Shown here in pieces: positions 27,451-37,086 of a stretch of DNA of 64,000 nt (its first letter is position 1; each line of letters opens with the position of its first letter). A model generated the notes under the pieces. It did not search any database. It was not told where the DNA came from and saw only the letters and a list, made by a program, of their open reading frames with translations. Made by a program: the position numbers and the translations under genes. The DNA comes from an uncultured Eubacteriaceae bacterium (GTDB lineage Bacteria; Bacillota; Clostridia; Eubacteriales; Eubacteriaceae), in assembly GCA_945867155.1 (NCBI GenBank), contig CAMBHL010000003.1, positions 200,099 through 264,098 of the forward strand, in the 5' to 3' direction.

Positions 27451-28812
27451 CTATCCTCTTTCTGGTTCGTAACCTGGTTTTTCTTCGCTGTCTTTGTTTG
27501 ATTCAACAGGGAGACCAAGGGCGCAGCGGACAAACTGTCCGCCGTCCGCCGGCACCACCTGCACCGGGCATTGCCACTTCTGTTCGAGATCCTCAACCGT
27601 GACATCGTCGAGAAATAAATGAGTGCCGTATTTCAATGCGTTGTCCGGGACAAAATAGGTGTCACATTGAATCTTCCCGGACTTCTGTGCCAGAATATCC
27701 CGCCCGGTCATCAGTCCTGCGACTGTAATGGCCTCCCCAAAAAAGCGGTTTTCGATGTCAAAAATATGAAAGTCCACTGCCGGCCATTTGGCTGTGATTT
27801 CATGACAGAGCGCTTCCAGCATCGGCGCCGCCAGATGGGCCGTGATGATGCCGATCGTGCGCTTTAAAACCGGCCTATCGGCCGCCAGGACCTCGATCGT
27901 CTTTCGGGCTTCTGCTTTAAAGGCGGCGATCATGCCGACGCCGTTTTCAAGCTGGTTAAACCCCTCGTAATAATCAGCGGACGGCATTGCCTGTCCGGCC
28001 TTCAAAAAGAACTCATCCGCCGGGTAGGCGAAATGGCAGTGATGGGCCAAGAGCATTTTTTCCTGAACGGCTTCGACAATGGCGATCGTCTCTTCTGCTT
28101 CTCGCTGATCCACCGGCTGCATGGCCGCAAGGCCCTGTCTGAATTTCGTCAGCCCGATGGGCACCACCGACACCGTGCGCATCGCCGGGTAAAAAGATGC
28201 CAGATCTTCTAAGGTCTTCTTCAGATGCACGCCGTCATTCCAGCCTGGGCAGAGCACGATCTGGGCGTTCATCGCGATGTCATGATCGGCAAAGAACTGG
28301 AGTTCCTCCATGATGTTGCCGGCGAAGCGGTTGTGAAGCATCTTTTTCCGAAGCTCCGGCTCCGTCGTGTGGACCGAAATGTTGATGGGCATGATGTGGT
28401 AGCGCACAATGCGTTCTTTTTCCTCTGGGCTTAAATTGGTGAGGGTGATGTAATTGCCGTAAAGGAAAGACATCCGTTCGTCGTCGTCCTTGACGTACAG
28501 CGTGTCCCGCATGCCTTTTGGCATCTGATCGATGAAGCAGAACACGCATTGGTTGGTGCACCGCCTGATCTGATTCGTCTGCCGTTCCACTACCCCCAAA
28601 GGTTCATCGGGATCTTTTTCAATATCCAGTTCCCACTCTTCGCCGTCCGCCTTTTCGACGACGACGGTCAGCTGGGTGTCCGCCTGGAAAAATTCAATAT
28701 CCAATTCGTCGATGACCGGCTTGCCGTCGATGGAGATCAGAAAATCGCCAGGTTCGACCCCCATCTCGTCAAAAACGGAATCTGGCATAATTCCGGGTAT
28801 CTTGTATTTCAT
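27451..28812 (-). CDS. DUF512 protein with PDZ and radical-SAM-like region
   Basis: 453 residues. A PDZ-like N-terminal segment (PGDFLISIDGKPV, near residues 20-34), a cysteine motif CTNQCVFCF (C-x3-C-x2-C, near residue 87) like radical SAM enzymes, then the DUF512 domain. Probably binds a [4Fe-4S] cluster; the substrate is unknown. The tight linkage to der suggests, but does not show, a role near ribosome assembly or RNA. Preceded by AAAGGAG. Confidence 0.85.
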   Translation of the reverse strand: MKYKIPGIMPDSVFDEMGVEPGDFLISIDGKPVIDELDIEFFQADTQLTVVVEKADGEEWELDIEKDPDEPLGVVERQTNQIRRCTNQCVFCFIDQMPKGMRDTLYVKDDDERMSFLYGNYITLTNLSPEEKERIVRYHIMPINISVHTTEPELRKKMLHNRFAGNIMEELQFFADHDIAMNAQIVLCPGWNDGVHLKKTLEDLASFYPAMRTVSVVPIGLTKFRQGLAAMQPVDQREAEETIAIVEAVQEKMLLAHHCHFAYPADEFFLKAGQAMPSADYYEGFNQLENGVGMIAAFKAEARKTIEVLAADRPVLKRTIGIITAHLAAPMLEALCHEITAKWPAVDFHIFDIENRFFGEAITVAGLMTGRDILAQKSGKIQCDTYFVPDNALKYGTHLFLDDVTVEDLEQKWQCPVQVVPADGGQFVRCALGLPVESNKDSEEKPGYEPERG

Positions 28813-28885
28813 TCCTGGCTCCTTTGTTTTTGTATTTTTGATAGAATTTTTGATTCGAATGTTTCGTGTCGAGATTCCGCATGTA

Positions 28886-28894
28886 TGTTATAAT
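28886..28894 (+). promoter_or_regulatory. Extended -10 promoter for the DUF4364 gene
   Basis: TGTTATAAT (TGn plus TATAAT at 28889-28894) with no clear -35, about 50 bases before the ATG; divergent from the DUF512-der unit. Confidence 0.55.
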
Positions 28895-28946
28895 AGGTTA
28901 GCAAAATAAGCAAGTGCCCAAATGCCATTGAAGGAGCGTACACAAT

Positions 28947-29471
28947 ATGGGAAGTTTTCAACATAAAACAGAAGATAAACTCATTATATTATATGTGCTC
29001 AATAAAATCAAAATCGGACTGAGCCGCGAACAGCTCGCGTACATTATCGTCCAAAACCTTCAGATGCGCTATATGGATATTCAGGTTTACATCGATCAGC
29101 TGGTCAACGACCATTTGATCCGGGAAGACCGTCACAACGGCGCCAAACTCTTTATTACGCCCGAAGGCAGCGAAATGGTCGAACAGCTCGGCTCCCGCAT
29201 TCCCAAGTTCACTCAGGAAATGCTCTCGGCCTTCATCAAGAACAATAAATCCAAAATCTTTAAAGAAACCCGGACCGAGGCCACTTATCAGGAAGTCAGC
29301 CCCAACGACTATCAGGTTTCCTTAAGCCTTGTGGAAAACAACATCAACCTGATGCATCTGACCCTCTCCTGTCCGGACAAGGCCCAGGCTCTGGCCCTGT
29401 GCGACCAATGGAAGCGCCACACCCAGAGCATTTACGCATCGATTATCCAAAGCCTCGTCGAAGGGGAATAA
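28947..29471 (+). CDS. DUF4364 family protein (winged-helix-like)
   Basis: 174 residues, DUF4364 family of Clostridia. The N-terminal 90 residues look like a winged helix (KLIILYVLNKI, SREQLAYII, MDIQVYIDQL, LFITPEG); the rest is a conserved alpha/beta domain. Likely a DNA-binding regulator; target unknown. Start preceded by AAGGAG. Monocistronic, with its own promoter and terminator. Confidence 0.8.
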   Translation: MGSFQHKTEDKLIILYVLNKIKIGLSREQLAYIIVQNLQMRYMDIQVYIDQLVNDHLIREDRHNGAKLFITPEGSEMVEQLGSRIPKFTQEMLSAFIKNNKSKIFKETRTEATYQEVSPNDYQVSLSLVENNINLMHLTLSCPDKAQALALCDQWKRHTQSIYASIIQSLVEGE

Positions 29472-29481
29472 ATGTGTCAGC

Positions 29482-29510
29482 AAAAAGGCCAGCCGAAAGC
29501 TGGCCTTTTT
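29482..29510. terminator. Bidirectional terminator between DUF4364 and the carboxypeptidase gene
   Basis: AAAAAGGCCAGC (29482-29493) / GCTGGCCTTTTT (29499-29510), five-base loop; T runs in both directions. Ends two convergent units. Confidence 0.88.
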
Positions 29511-30263
29511 TTATTTGACGCGGTCTGCGCCATATTTTTTCAGATAAGCTTCGTAGCACAGGCCGCTTTTTTTGATCTTCTGAGCCAGAGACACCCCGAC
29601 GTAGCGCAGATGCCACGGCTCATATTCGTAGCCGGTCTGGGCTTCAGCCCCTTTGGGGAATCGGATGATAAAGCCGTAATCCTGAGCGTGGGCCTGGACC
29701 CATTTTCCTTCCGCCGTGTTATCGAAGGACTGCTGCAGATCACCGCTCATTTCGGCACAGGTCAGATCGATGGCCAGGCCGAGCTGATGTTCGCTTTCCC
29801 CCGGCTTCGAGGAAATGGCGTTGGCTTTGGCTTCGCCCATGGTCTGAACGTGCTGGGTGAAAATCTTTTCCTGATCCCCGTAGGAACGGTAGCCCGAATT
29901 GGCGACGAAGGTCACCCCGTTTTTGCTGGCAGCGTCAAACATCCGGTACAGGGCCTCTGCCGCTTCTTTTCGCAGCTGAACCGCCCGGACGCTCTTGACG
30001 TTCAGAGTGACCAGATCCTGGGGCACGTAGTCCCGGCTTAAAGTATGGGTCTTGTTGACCAGCTGCTCCAAACTGCCGCTTTGGGCGGCCTTTTCTTTTA
30101 AGGTCGTGTAATGTGCTGTTTTGGTCTTACGATTTTGATGGGTTTTCTTCTGCTCTTGATTTTGAATAAAGTGAAAGCTCGCGGTGCTCAGACAGACGAT
30201 GAGCACCAAAAATCCGATGAGCAGCCACTGATAGCGTTTGAGCAAAAAATCTTTTTTCTGCAT
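29511..30263 (-). CDS. VanY-type D-alanyl-D-alanine carboxypeptidase (M15B)
   Basis: 250 residues from the ATG at 30263 (after GGGGA). One N-terminal membrane anchor (near residues 10-28), a linker, then an M15B domain: SGYRSYGDQE, the zinc-binding block EHQLGLAIDL, and EPWHLRYVG with the last histidine ligand. Trims the terminal D-Ala of peptidoglycan stems outside the membrane. No vanA/vanH-type genes are near, so it is a housekeeping wall enzyme rather than a resistance gene. The start is 14 bases from the polC stop. Confidence 0.9.
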   Translation of the reverse strand: MQKKDFLLKRYQWLLIGFLVLIVCLSTASFHFIQNQEQKKTHQNRKTKTAHYTTLKEKAAQSGSLEQLVNKTHTLSRDYVPQDLVTLNVKSVRAVQLRKEAAEALYRMFDAASKNGVTFVANSGYRSYGDQEKIFTQHVQTMGEAKANAISSKPGESEHQLGLAIDLTCAEMSGDLQQSFDNTAEGKWVQAHAQDYGFIIRFPKGAEAQTGYEYEPWHLRYVGVSLAQKIKKSGLCYEAYLKKYGADRVK

Positions 30264-30276
30264 GCTGTCCCCTTCT

Positions 30277-33200
30277 CTAGCCAATCATCGACAAAAACGA
30301 CATCTGATTTGATTCTGGCAGGTTGCCGAGGCAGCCGAAACTCTTGAGTTTTTCCATATTGGCCTTGTTGACGTGGGCGCGGTTCTGCATGTCTTCCATC
30401 GACATAAAGGGCTTTTTCTGCGCCTCGTCGTAAATGTTCTTCGCCACCACTTCCCCCAGGCCGTCAACGGCGGTCAGCGGCGGAATCAGCGCATCCCCTT
30501 CGACGCGGAAATATTTGTAATGGGATTTGTACAAATCGACATTGGCAAATTTAAAGCCCCGGCAGTACATTTCCCAGGCCAGTTCCAAAGAGACCAAAAG
30601 CTGCTGGTCTTTGTTGGAGGCCTGATTGCCCTGAGCCCGGATTTCCTCTAATTTGCGGTGCACCGCTTCTTTTCCCGAAGTCATGACCCGCAGGTCGAAT
30701 TCCTTGGCCCGGATGCTGAAATACGCCGCGTAGTACGCCAATGGATAATACACCTTGTAGTACGCGATGCGGAAAGCCATCATCACGTAGGCCACAGCGT
30801 GGGCTTTCGGGAACATGTATTTGATCTTCTTGCAGGAATCGATGTACCAGTCCGGCACGTTGTTTTCCCGCATGTACGGTTCTTCGTCGTCCAAAAGACC
30901 CTTGCCCTTCCGGACGTGTTCCATGATCCAGAACGAGCGTTCCGGCGCGAGGCCCATCGAAATGAGCCCGAGCATGATGTCGTCCCGGCAGCAGATGACG
31001 TCTTTGATCGTCGCCTGGCCGCTCTCGATCAGGGTCTGGGCGTTGCCGATCCACACGTCGGTCCCGTGGGACAGTCCTGAAATCCGGATGAGATCGGCGT
31101 AAGACGAAGGTTTGGCGTCCAGCACCATTTTCCGAACGAAGTTCGTGCCGAATTCCGGCACCCCGCAGGTGCCCAGGGGAATGTCAAAGCTTTTGTCCAC
31201 AAGTTTCAACGCATCGGTGCCTTCGAACAGGCTGATGATGTTCTCATCGTCCAGGGCAATCGTCGTCGGATCGACGCCGGTCATATCCTTGAGCATGCGC
31301 AGCATCGTCGGGTCATCGTGACCGAGAATATCAAGTTTTAAAAGCCGGCCTTCGATAGAATGATAATCGAAGTGCGTCGTCAGGGTGCCGCTTTCTTTTT
31401 CGTTGGCCGGATACTGAATCGGTGTAAACTGATAAATTTCCTTGTCTCTCGGCACGACCATGACCCCGCCCGGGTGCTGGCCCGTCGTCCGGGTCACGCC
31501 GGCCACGCCCGAAATCAGACGGTCCATTTCCGCGCGGCTCACGGTTTTGCCCCGTTCTTCGAGATAATTCTTGACGTAGCCAAAGGCCGTCTTGTCCGCC
31601 AGGGTGGCGATGGTGCCGGCGCGGTAGACCTTGCCTTTCCCGAAAATCACTTCGGTGTATTTGTGGGCTTCGCCCTGGTTGTCTCCCGAGAAATTCAAGT
31701 CGATATCCGGTTCTTTGTCGCCCTTGAAACCTAAGAAGGTTTCAAAAGGAATGTCAAAGCCGTCCTTGTTCATCAGGGTGCCGCATTCCGGGCAGTTTTT
31801 GTCCGGCAGATCCGGCCCGACCCCGACTTTGGTGCTGTCGAACCATTCGGTGTGCTTGCATTTCGGGCAGACGTAATGGGGCGGCAGGGAGTTCACTTCC
31901 GTGATCCCGCAGAGCATCGCCACGAGGGACGAGCCGACTGACCCTCTGGACCCGACAAGGTAGCCGCATTCTCTGGAATGCTGGACCAGCTTCTTTGCGA
32001 TCAGGTACAGCACCGAATAGCCGTTGCCGATGATCGACTTCAGCTCCCGGTGAATCCGGTCCGCCACAATGTCCGGCAGCGGGTCGCCGTAAATTTCCTT
32101 GGCCCGTTCATGCACGGAATTGCGGATTTCTTCGTCGGAGCCTTCGATGACCGGCGGGTAAGTGCCGTCGGGCACCGGCTTGACGTCGCCGATCATCCCC
32201 GCCACTTTCCGGGTGTTGGTCACAACCAGTTCGTAGGCTTCATCGGAATCGAGGTAGTCGAATTCTTCAAGCATCTCTTTTGTGGAATGGTAATACAAAG
32301 GCGGCTGGTAATCCGCATCCTTGTAGCCCTGTCCCGCCTGGAGAATGGCCCGGAACGCCGCATCTTCCGGCGACACATAGTGCACGTCCCCGGTTGCCAC
32401 GACGGGCTTGTGCTTTTCTTTTCCGAGCGCGATGATGGCTTTGTTAATTTCAATGAGGTCGTCCCGGGTCAGATCCCCTTCCCGAACCATGTAGGCGTTG
32501 TTGCCCAGGGGCTGCACTTCAAAATAATCGTAGAAATCGGCAATCTGATCGAGTTTGTGCTTCGGCACATTTTCTTTCACAGCCGTGTACAGTTCTCCGG
32601 CTTCGCAGGCTGAGCCGATGATCAGGTGTTCCCGGTGGGCGTTCAGCAGGGATTTGGGAAGACGGGGCTTTTTGTAGAAATAATCGACATGGCTGGCCGA
32701 AACCAGTTTGTAAAGCTCGATGAGCCCTTCCTGATCCTTGGCGTAAATGATGACGTGATACGGCCTTTCGGTCTTGATCACCTGCTTGAAGTCGATGAGG
32801 CTGTTGAGATCCGTCGAGGTGTGCACATCGTGTTCTTCGGCCAGATTCATGAGCCGCACGAAGATTTTCGCCGAACACACCGCATCGTCGATGGCCCGGT
32901 GATGATGGCCCATGTCAATTTTGAAATAGCTGGCAAGCTTCTTCAGATTGTGCCTGGCGATGGTCGGAATCAAAGTCCGGGCCATGGCCAGGGTGTCGAT
33001 AAAGGTGATGTGATTGGGAATCTGGTACTGGGTCATCGCCAGACTCAAAAAACCCATATCGAAATTGGCATTGTGGGCCACGAGAATCCGACCGCCGGCA
33101 AATTCCAGGAACTTCCGAACGGCTTCTTCTTCTTCGAGGCCGCCTTCGGCCATCTGGGTAGTGATGCTGGTCAGCTCGGTGATCTTCGCCGGCACTTTCC

Positions 33201-34413
33201 GGTGGGGATTGACAAAGGTCTGGAACGTGTCGAGGATGTGCTTGTTCTTGACCCGCGCCGCCGCGATTTCGATGATTTTATCCCGGCCGGGATAGAAGCC
33301 TGTGGTTTCCAGATCGAAAAAGACAAATTCCCCGTCAAAGGGTTCTTCCTGATCCCCTGTGGTAATTTTAACCCCGTCGTTGACCAGATAGCCTTCCAGG
33401 CCGTAAAGCACTTTGATGCCGGTGCCTTTGGTTTCCTTCATGATTTCCGGGTAGGCCTGGACGACGCCGTGGTCGGTGATGCCAATGATGTCGTGACCGA
33501 AATCCTTTGCCTGGGCGACAATTTTCTTGACTTTGCTCACCGCATCCATTGCTGAATACTGGCTGTGCATGTGCAGCTCCACCCGTTTTTCCGGCGCGTC
33601 GTCCGTCCGTTTCGGCCGGTCGGTTTCTTCGATGACTTTCGGCATCAAAAGCTTTTCGTGGGCGTACTCGTCGTAGGCAATCGTGCCTTCGACGTGCACC
33701 CAGGTGCCGTCTTTAAGGCGTTTTTTTAAAGCCTCTGCTTGTTTTCCCGCAAAAATCTTGCAGGAAATGGAACTGGTGTGGTCGCTGACGGAAAACTCAA
33801 AGAGCTGTTTTTCATTGCGCAGCTCCCGGCTCGTAAAATTAAAAATCTCACCGCAGAAGCCGTGGCGGTCTCGGTCCTGGGTCAGGGTGTCGGCAAAATC
33901 GATGTCGGACATCTTTTCAACTTCCGCCGTAAACTTTTTGCCCAGTATCATCGGCCCGGTAATTTCTCCTTCGTCTGAAGGGGATTTTGCCTGGGGCGCA
34001 GGGGCTTTTTTTGCCATTTCCCGGTTGTCCGCAAGCGCCTTTTGGAGACGCAGATCCAAAGCTGACAGCTCAGGCTGCTTCTCTTCTGAAGCGCCTGCCT
34101 GCGGGGCGGCAGGCAAGGTTTCGGATTGAACCGGTGCCGTTTCCGGAGCCGGCTGTGAATCTTCAGAAAGCTTTGGCATAGGGCGGACCGCCGGCTTGGC
34201 TTCAAAGACCGCTGCCACGGATTTGGCAAAATCGAAAATCGCAGACAATGCCTGCTGGATGCCGGCCGCGTCGGGTGTTTTATCTTCCGCCTGAAAAACA
34301 AAAGTCAGCTCACGCTGACTTTCTGAAATCTCCACTCGTTTTGAAATAAGATGATAATCGGCACATAATTTTTGATAAGCCTGTTGTTTTTTGATCAGAG
34401 CGTCCATTTTCAC
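30277..34413 (-). CDS. polC: DNA polymerase III alpha subunit, Gram-positive type PolC
   Basis: 1378 residues, replicative polymerase with built-in proofreading. Order seen: N-terminal domains with a proline/alanine-rich linker (near 75-150), OB domain (near 195-265), PHP start (HMHSQYSAMDAV, near 282), inserted DEDD exonuclease (FFDLETTGFYPG near 368; HHRAIDDAV), PHP remainder, a zinc-finger CPKC...CPEC, and the polymerase core with PDIDLNFSG. The exonuclease insertion in PHP is the PolC hallmark separating it from DnaE. Shares a four-base ATGA overlap with ispG. Confidence 0.96.
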   Translation of the reverse strand: MKMDALIKKQQAYQKLCADYHLISKRVEISESQRELTFVFQAEDKTPDAAGIQQALSAIFDFAKSVAAVFEAKPAVRPMPKLSEDSQPAPETAPVQSETLPAAPQAGASEEKQPELSALDLRLQKALADNREMAKKAPAPQAKSPSDEGEITGPMILGKKFTAEVEKMSDIDFADTLTQDRDRHGFCGEIFNFTSRELRNEKQLFEFSVSDHTSSISCKIFAGKQAEALKKRLKDGTWVHVEGTIAYDEYAHEKLLMPKVIEETDRPKRTDDAPEKRVELHMHSQYSAMDAVSKVKKIVAQAKDFGHDIIGITDHGVVQAYPEIMKETKGTGIKVLYGLEGYLVNDGVKITTGDQEEPFDGEFVFFDLETTGFYPGRDKIIEIAAARVKNKHILDTFQTFVNPHRKVPAKITELTSITTQMAEGGLEEEEAVRKFLEFAGGRILVAHNANFDMGFLSLAMTQYQIPNHITFIDTLAMARTLIPTIARHNLKKLASYFKIDMGHHHRAIDDAVCSAKIFVRLMNLAEEHDVHTSTDLNSLIDFKQVIKTERPYHVIIYAKDQEGLIELYKLVSASHVDYFYKKPRLPKSLLNAHREHLIIGSACEAGELYTAVKENVPKHKLDQIADFYDYFEVQPLGNNAYMVREGDLTRDDLIEINKAIIALGKEKHKPVVATGDVHYVSPEDAAFRAILQAGQGYKDADYQPPLYYHSTKEMLEEFDYLDSDEAYELVVTNTRKVAGMIGDVKPVPDGTYPPVIEGSDEEIRNSVHERAKEIYGDPLPDIVADRIHRELKSIIGNGYSVLYLIAKKLVQHSRECGYLVGSRGSVGSSLVAMLCGITEVNSLPPHYVCPKCKHTEWFDSTKVGVGPDLPDKNCPECGTLMNKDGFDIPFETFLGFKGDKEPDIDLNFSGDNQGEAHKYTEVIFGKGKVYRAGTIATLADKTAFGYVKNYLEERGKTVSRAEMDRLISGVAGVTRTTGQHPGGVMVVPRDKEIYQFTPIQYPANEKESGTLTTHFDYHSIEGRLLKLDILGHDDPTMLRMLKDMTGVDPTTIALDDENIISLFEGTDALKLVDKSFDIPLGTCGVPEFGTNFVRKMVLDAKPSSYADLIRISGLSHGTDVWIGNAQTLIESGQATIKDVICCRDDIMLGLISMGLAPERSFWIMEHVRKGKGLLDDEEPYMRENNVPDWYIDSCKKIKYMFPKAHAVAYVMMAFRIAYYKVYYPLAYYAAYFSIRAKEFDLRVMTSGKEAVHRKLEEIRAQGNQASNKDQQLLVSLELAWEMYCRGFKFANVDLYKSHYKYFRVEGDALIPPLTAVDGLGEVVAKNIYDEAQKKPFMSMEDMQNRAHVNKANMEKLKSFGCLGNLPESNQMSFLSMIG

Positions 34414-35474
34414 ATCTTTTCTATTTCCTGCATCATCGCGTCCACAATCTGATCTTCGGGCACGGTTTTGAAGATCTGTCCTTTTTTAAACAAGACCCCT
34501 TTGCCGTTGCCTCCGGCGACGCCGATATCCGCTTCCCGGCCTTCCCCGGGACCGTTGACCACGCAGCCCATCACCGCGACTTTAATCGGCTTCTTCACAT
34601 TTTTGAGACGCCGGTTCATTTCTTCGGCAATGCCGATGAGGTCGATCTGGGTCCGGCCGCAGGTCGGGCAGGATACCACGGTTACCGGGCGGGCGGTCTG
34701 ATTCAGGCAGCCGCAGGACTGAAGAATCGCCTGAGCCGTTTCCACCTCCGTCACCGGGTCGCCGGTCACGGAAACCCGCAGGGTGTCGCCGATGCCGCTT
34801 AAGATCAGATGGCCCATCGCCACCGCGGACTTGATCGCCGCACTTTTTAAAATGCCCGCTTCCGTCACGCCGAGGTGAACGGGGAAGTCGTATTTTTCAG
34901 AAAACAAGGCGTAGGCGTCAATGGTCATCAGCGGGTCCGACGATTTTAAAGACACCACAATGTCCGAAAAACCGTCATCGAGGAGGTAGGCCATGTGGCG
35001 TTCGGCGCTTTCCACCATGCCCGCTGCCGTCAGGCCGCCGTATTTTTCCAGCAGATCTTTTTCCAAAGAGCCGCCGTTGACGCCGATGCGGATCGGAATC
35101 CCCCGGTCCCTGGCCGCGCAGACCACTTCGTGGACTTTTTTCCGCCCGCCAATATTGCCCGGGTTGATGCGCAGCTTGTCCACACCGTTTGCGATGGCTT
35201 TTAGGGCCAGACGGTAGTCGAAATGAATGTCGGCGACCAAGGGAATCGCGATCTGAGCTTTGATGGCTTTTAAGGCCTCCGCCGCCTCTTCGCCTGGTAC
35301 GGCCACACGGATGATGTCGCAGCCCGCTTCCGTCAGTTTCTGAATCTGCTGAACCGTCTGAGCGACATCGCAGGTATCGGTGTTGCACATCGACTGAATG
35401 GCAATGGGATGACTGCCGCCGATGGCGACATCTCCAATTTTAACCGTTCTCGTTTTTCGCCTGTTTATTTTCAT
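34410..35474 (-). CDS. ispG: 4-hydroxy-3-methylbut-2-enyl diphosphate synthase IspG
   Basis: 354 residues, penultimate step of the MEP isoprenoid pathway. TIM-barrel N-terminal part (IQSMCNTDTCD, DIHFDYRLAL) and a C-terminal [4Fe-4S] domain with CPTCGR and MGCVVNGPGEGREADIG. It lies between rseP and polC as in other Bacillota. dxr, often found two genes upstream, is not in the window. Confidence 0.96.
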   Translation of the reverse strand: MKINRRKTRTVKIGDVAIGGSHPIAIQSMCNTDTCDVAQTVQQIQKLTEAGCDIIRVAVPGEEAAEALKAIKAQIAIPLVADIHFDYRLALKAIANGVDKLRINPGNIGGRKKVHEVVCAARDRGIPIRIGVNGGSLEKDLLEKYGGLTAAGMVESAERHMAYLLDDGFSDIVVSLKSSDPLMTIDAYALFSEKYDFPVHLGVTEAGILKSAAIKSAVAMGHLILSGIGDTLRVSVTGDPVTEVETAQAILQSCGCLNQTARPVTVVSCPTCGRTQIDLIGIAEEMNRRLKNVKKPIKVAVMGCVVNGPGEGREADIGVAGGNGKGVLFKKGQIFKTVPEDQIVDAMMQEIEKM

Positions 35475-35483
35475 TCTACTTCC

Positions 35484-36275
35484 TCAATGCAAATATCTCA
35501 AGACATCATTCACGGCAATCACGACCGAAAAGACCATGAGGCACGCAAAGCCAATGCCGTTTAAAATCATCGCAGCCTTCTGCGAAAGATCCCGGCGCAC
35601 GAGCATTTCCGCCAAAGTCACCAAAATCTGGCCACCGTCCAGTGCCGGAAAGGGCAGCAGGTTGATAATCCCCAGGTTCACCGAAATCAGGGAACAAAAC
35701 AGCAGGAAAGACAGCACGCCGTACCGGGCAAACTGTCCGACCATCCCCACCATACCCACCGGACCGGCGAAATCGTTGAGAGAAGCCTTCCCGACGATCA
35801 GCTGATGCAGGCTCTGGTAAATCGCGCCGCTGAAAGAAACACAGAGTTTCGTCCCGCTGACAATCGAATTCAAAAAGCCATGGCCGTTAAAAAGATAAAC
35901 CGCCCACAAAATCACCAGCGCCAGGGCCATGTTCATGAGGGGGCCCGCCAGCAAGATCAAAAGCTTCCGTCTTTTGGAGACATTCAAATAAGAACGGCTG
36001 CTCGGCAGATCTTCAGGGAGGTCATAGGCCTCAGCCAGCTCGCCGTCGGCGTCGTCTTCTCCCCACATCTGGCAGAAGCCGCCAATGGGCAGAGCGCGGA
36101 CGGCAAAGACCGTTTCCTTCCCCCTGTGGGAATACAGAAGCGGCCCCATGCCAATCGAAAATTCCAACACGTAGACCCCGGCTTTTCGCGCCGCGATGAA
36201 GTGGCCGAATTCGTGAACCACCACCAAAACGGTCAGCATCGCGAGGGTCAGAATAATCATGAGTGCAATATTCAT
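35484..36275 (-). CDS. Site-2 protease RseP-like, lacking a PDZ domain
   Basis: 263 residues from the ATG four bases past the cdsA stop; a longer TTG-started form would overlap cdsA. Intramembrane metalloprotease M50: VVVHEFGHFIAARKAG with the zinc site H21-E22-x2-H25, AGPLMNMALAL, then FAGPVGMVGMVG and the C-terminal NLLPFPALDGGQ. Usual RseP proteins have a PDZ domain of roughly 90 residues between the AGPxMN helix and the GPVG segment; here only about 45 residues lie between them, without a PDZ fold. Substrate gating must differ. The place between cdsA and ispG supports the orthology. Confidence 0.85.
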   Translation of the reverse strand: MNIALMIILTLAMLTVLVVVHEFGHFIAARKAGVYVLEFSIGMGPLLYSHRGKETVFAVRALPIGGFCQMWGEDDADGELAEAYDLPEDLPSSRSYLNVSKRRKLLILLAGPLMNMALALVILWAVYLFNGHGFLNSIVSGTKLCVSFSGAIYQSLHQLIVGKASLNDFAGPVGMVGMVGQFARYGVLSFLLFCSLISVNLGIINLLPFPALDGGQILVTLAEMLVRRDLSQKAAMILNGIGFACLMVFSVVIAVNDVLRYLH

Positions 36276-36279
36276 AAGC

Positions 36280-37083
36280 TTAAAGTAAGGTGAATGTGAG
36301 CATGGCAAAGAGGTAGACGATCGGCAGCACGAAAATGACGCTGTCGAAACGGTCGAGGACCCCGCCGTGCCCTGGCAGAAGCTTCCCGTAATCCTTGATG
36401 CCTGTATTGCGCTTGATCAGAGATGCGGTCAAATCGCCGAACTGGGACACGATGCTGCCGGCCGCGCCTAAAATCCCATAGGCGTAAAGGGGCAGATCGA
36501 AGCTGAACTTCGCCCGCATCAAAATGCCGTAGGCGACGGTCAGAATGACAGCGGCCACCGTCCCGCCGACGGAGCCGGCGACGGTCTTGTTGGGGCTGAT
36601 TTCCGGAATCAGCGGCGTTTTGCCAAAGAATTTGCCGATAAAATACGCCCCCGTGTCGGTCACAAAGGCGATGATGAACACCAGCCACAGGTAGTACAGG
36701 CCCTGGGGAATGGCGTCAAAGAGTTGGAGATGACCCAGCATCAAAGGCAGATACGCGAGGCCGAACACCGTCGCAATGGCCCGGTGAACACTGTGTTCCT
36801 TCGCGAGCACTTCTGCCATGAACACGACGATAAAGGCGATCAAAAATGCCAGCACTGTGTACTGATAATCGAATTTCATCACGATCACCAAGAGCGCCGA
36901 GAGAATCAGAGACAGCAGATAGTGAATCGGCTGATCCAGTTTTTTATTGACCGCGTGCACGTATTCGTAAGTGCCGACCAAAGTCAGAAAAAGTGTCAGT
37001 CCGAACACAAAATAGCCGCCAAGTACCAGCAGGGCGGCCAGGATCGGAACAAAAATCACTGCCGTAATAATTCGCTTTGCCAT
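36280..37083 (-). CDS. cdsA: Phosphatidate cytidylyltransferase
   Basis: 267 residues, about eight hydrophobic segments. The C-terminal CTP transferase signature (SQFGDLTASLIKRNTGIKDYG, here split for reading as SQFGDLTAS and KRNTGIKDYG) and LPGHGGVLDRFDS are conserved. Makes CDP-diacylglycerol from phosphatidate and CTP for phospholipid synthesis; PgsA at 45804-46346 uses the product. Three bases separate it from uppS. Confidence 0.95.
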   Translation of the reverse strand: MAKRIITAVIFVPILAALLVLGGYFVFGLTLFLTLVGTYEYVHAVNKKLDQPIHYLLSLILSALLVIVMKFDYQYTVLAFLIAFIVVFMAEVLAKEHSVHRAIATVFGLAYLPLMLGHLQLFDAIPQGLYYLWLVFIIAFVTDTGAYFIGKFFGKTPLIPEISPNKTVAGSVGGTVAAVILTVAYGILMRAKFSFDLPLYAYGILGAAGSIVSQFGDLTASLIKRNTGIKDYGKLLPGHGGVLDRFDSVIFVLPIVYLFAMLTFTLL

Positions 37084-37086
37084 AAT

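Noticed and set aside
29511..30263. Vancomycin resistance gene (vanY)
   Set aside because: The M15B carboxypeptidase has no van ligase, dehydrogenase or two-component genes nearby and is better read as a housekeeping wall enzyme.
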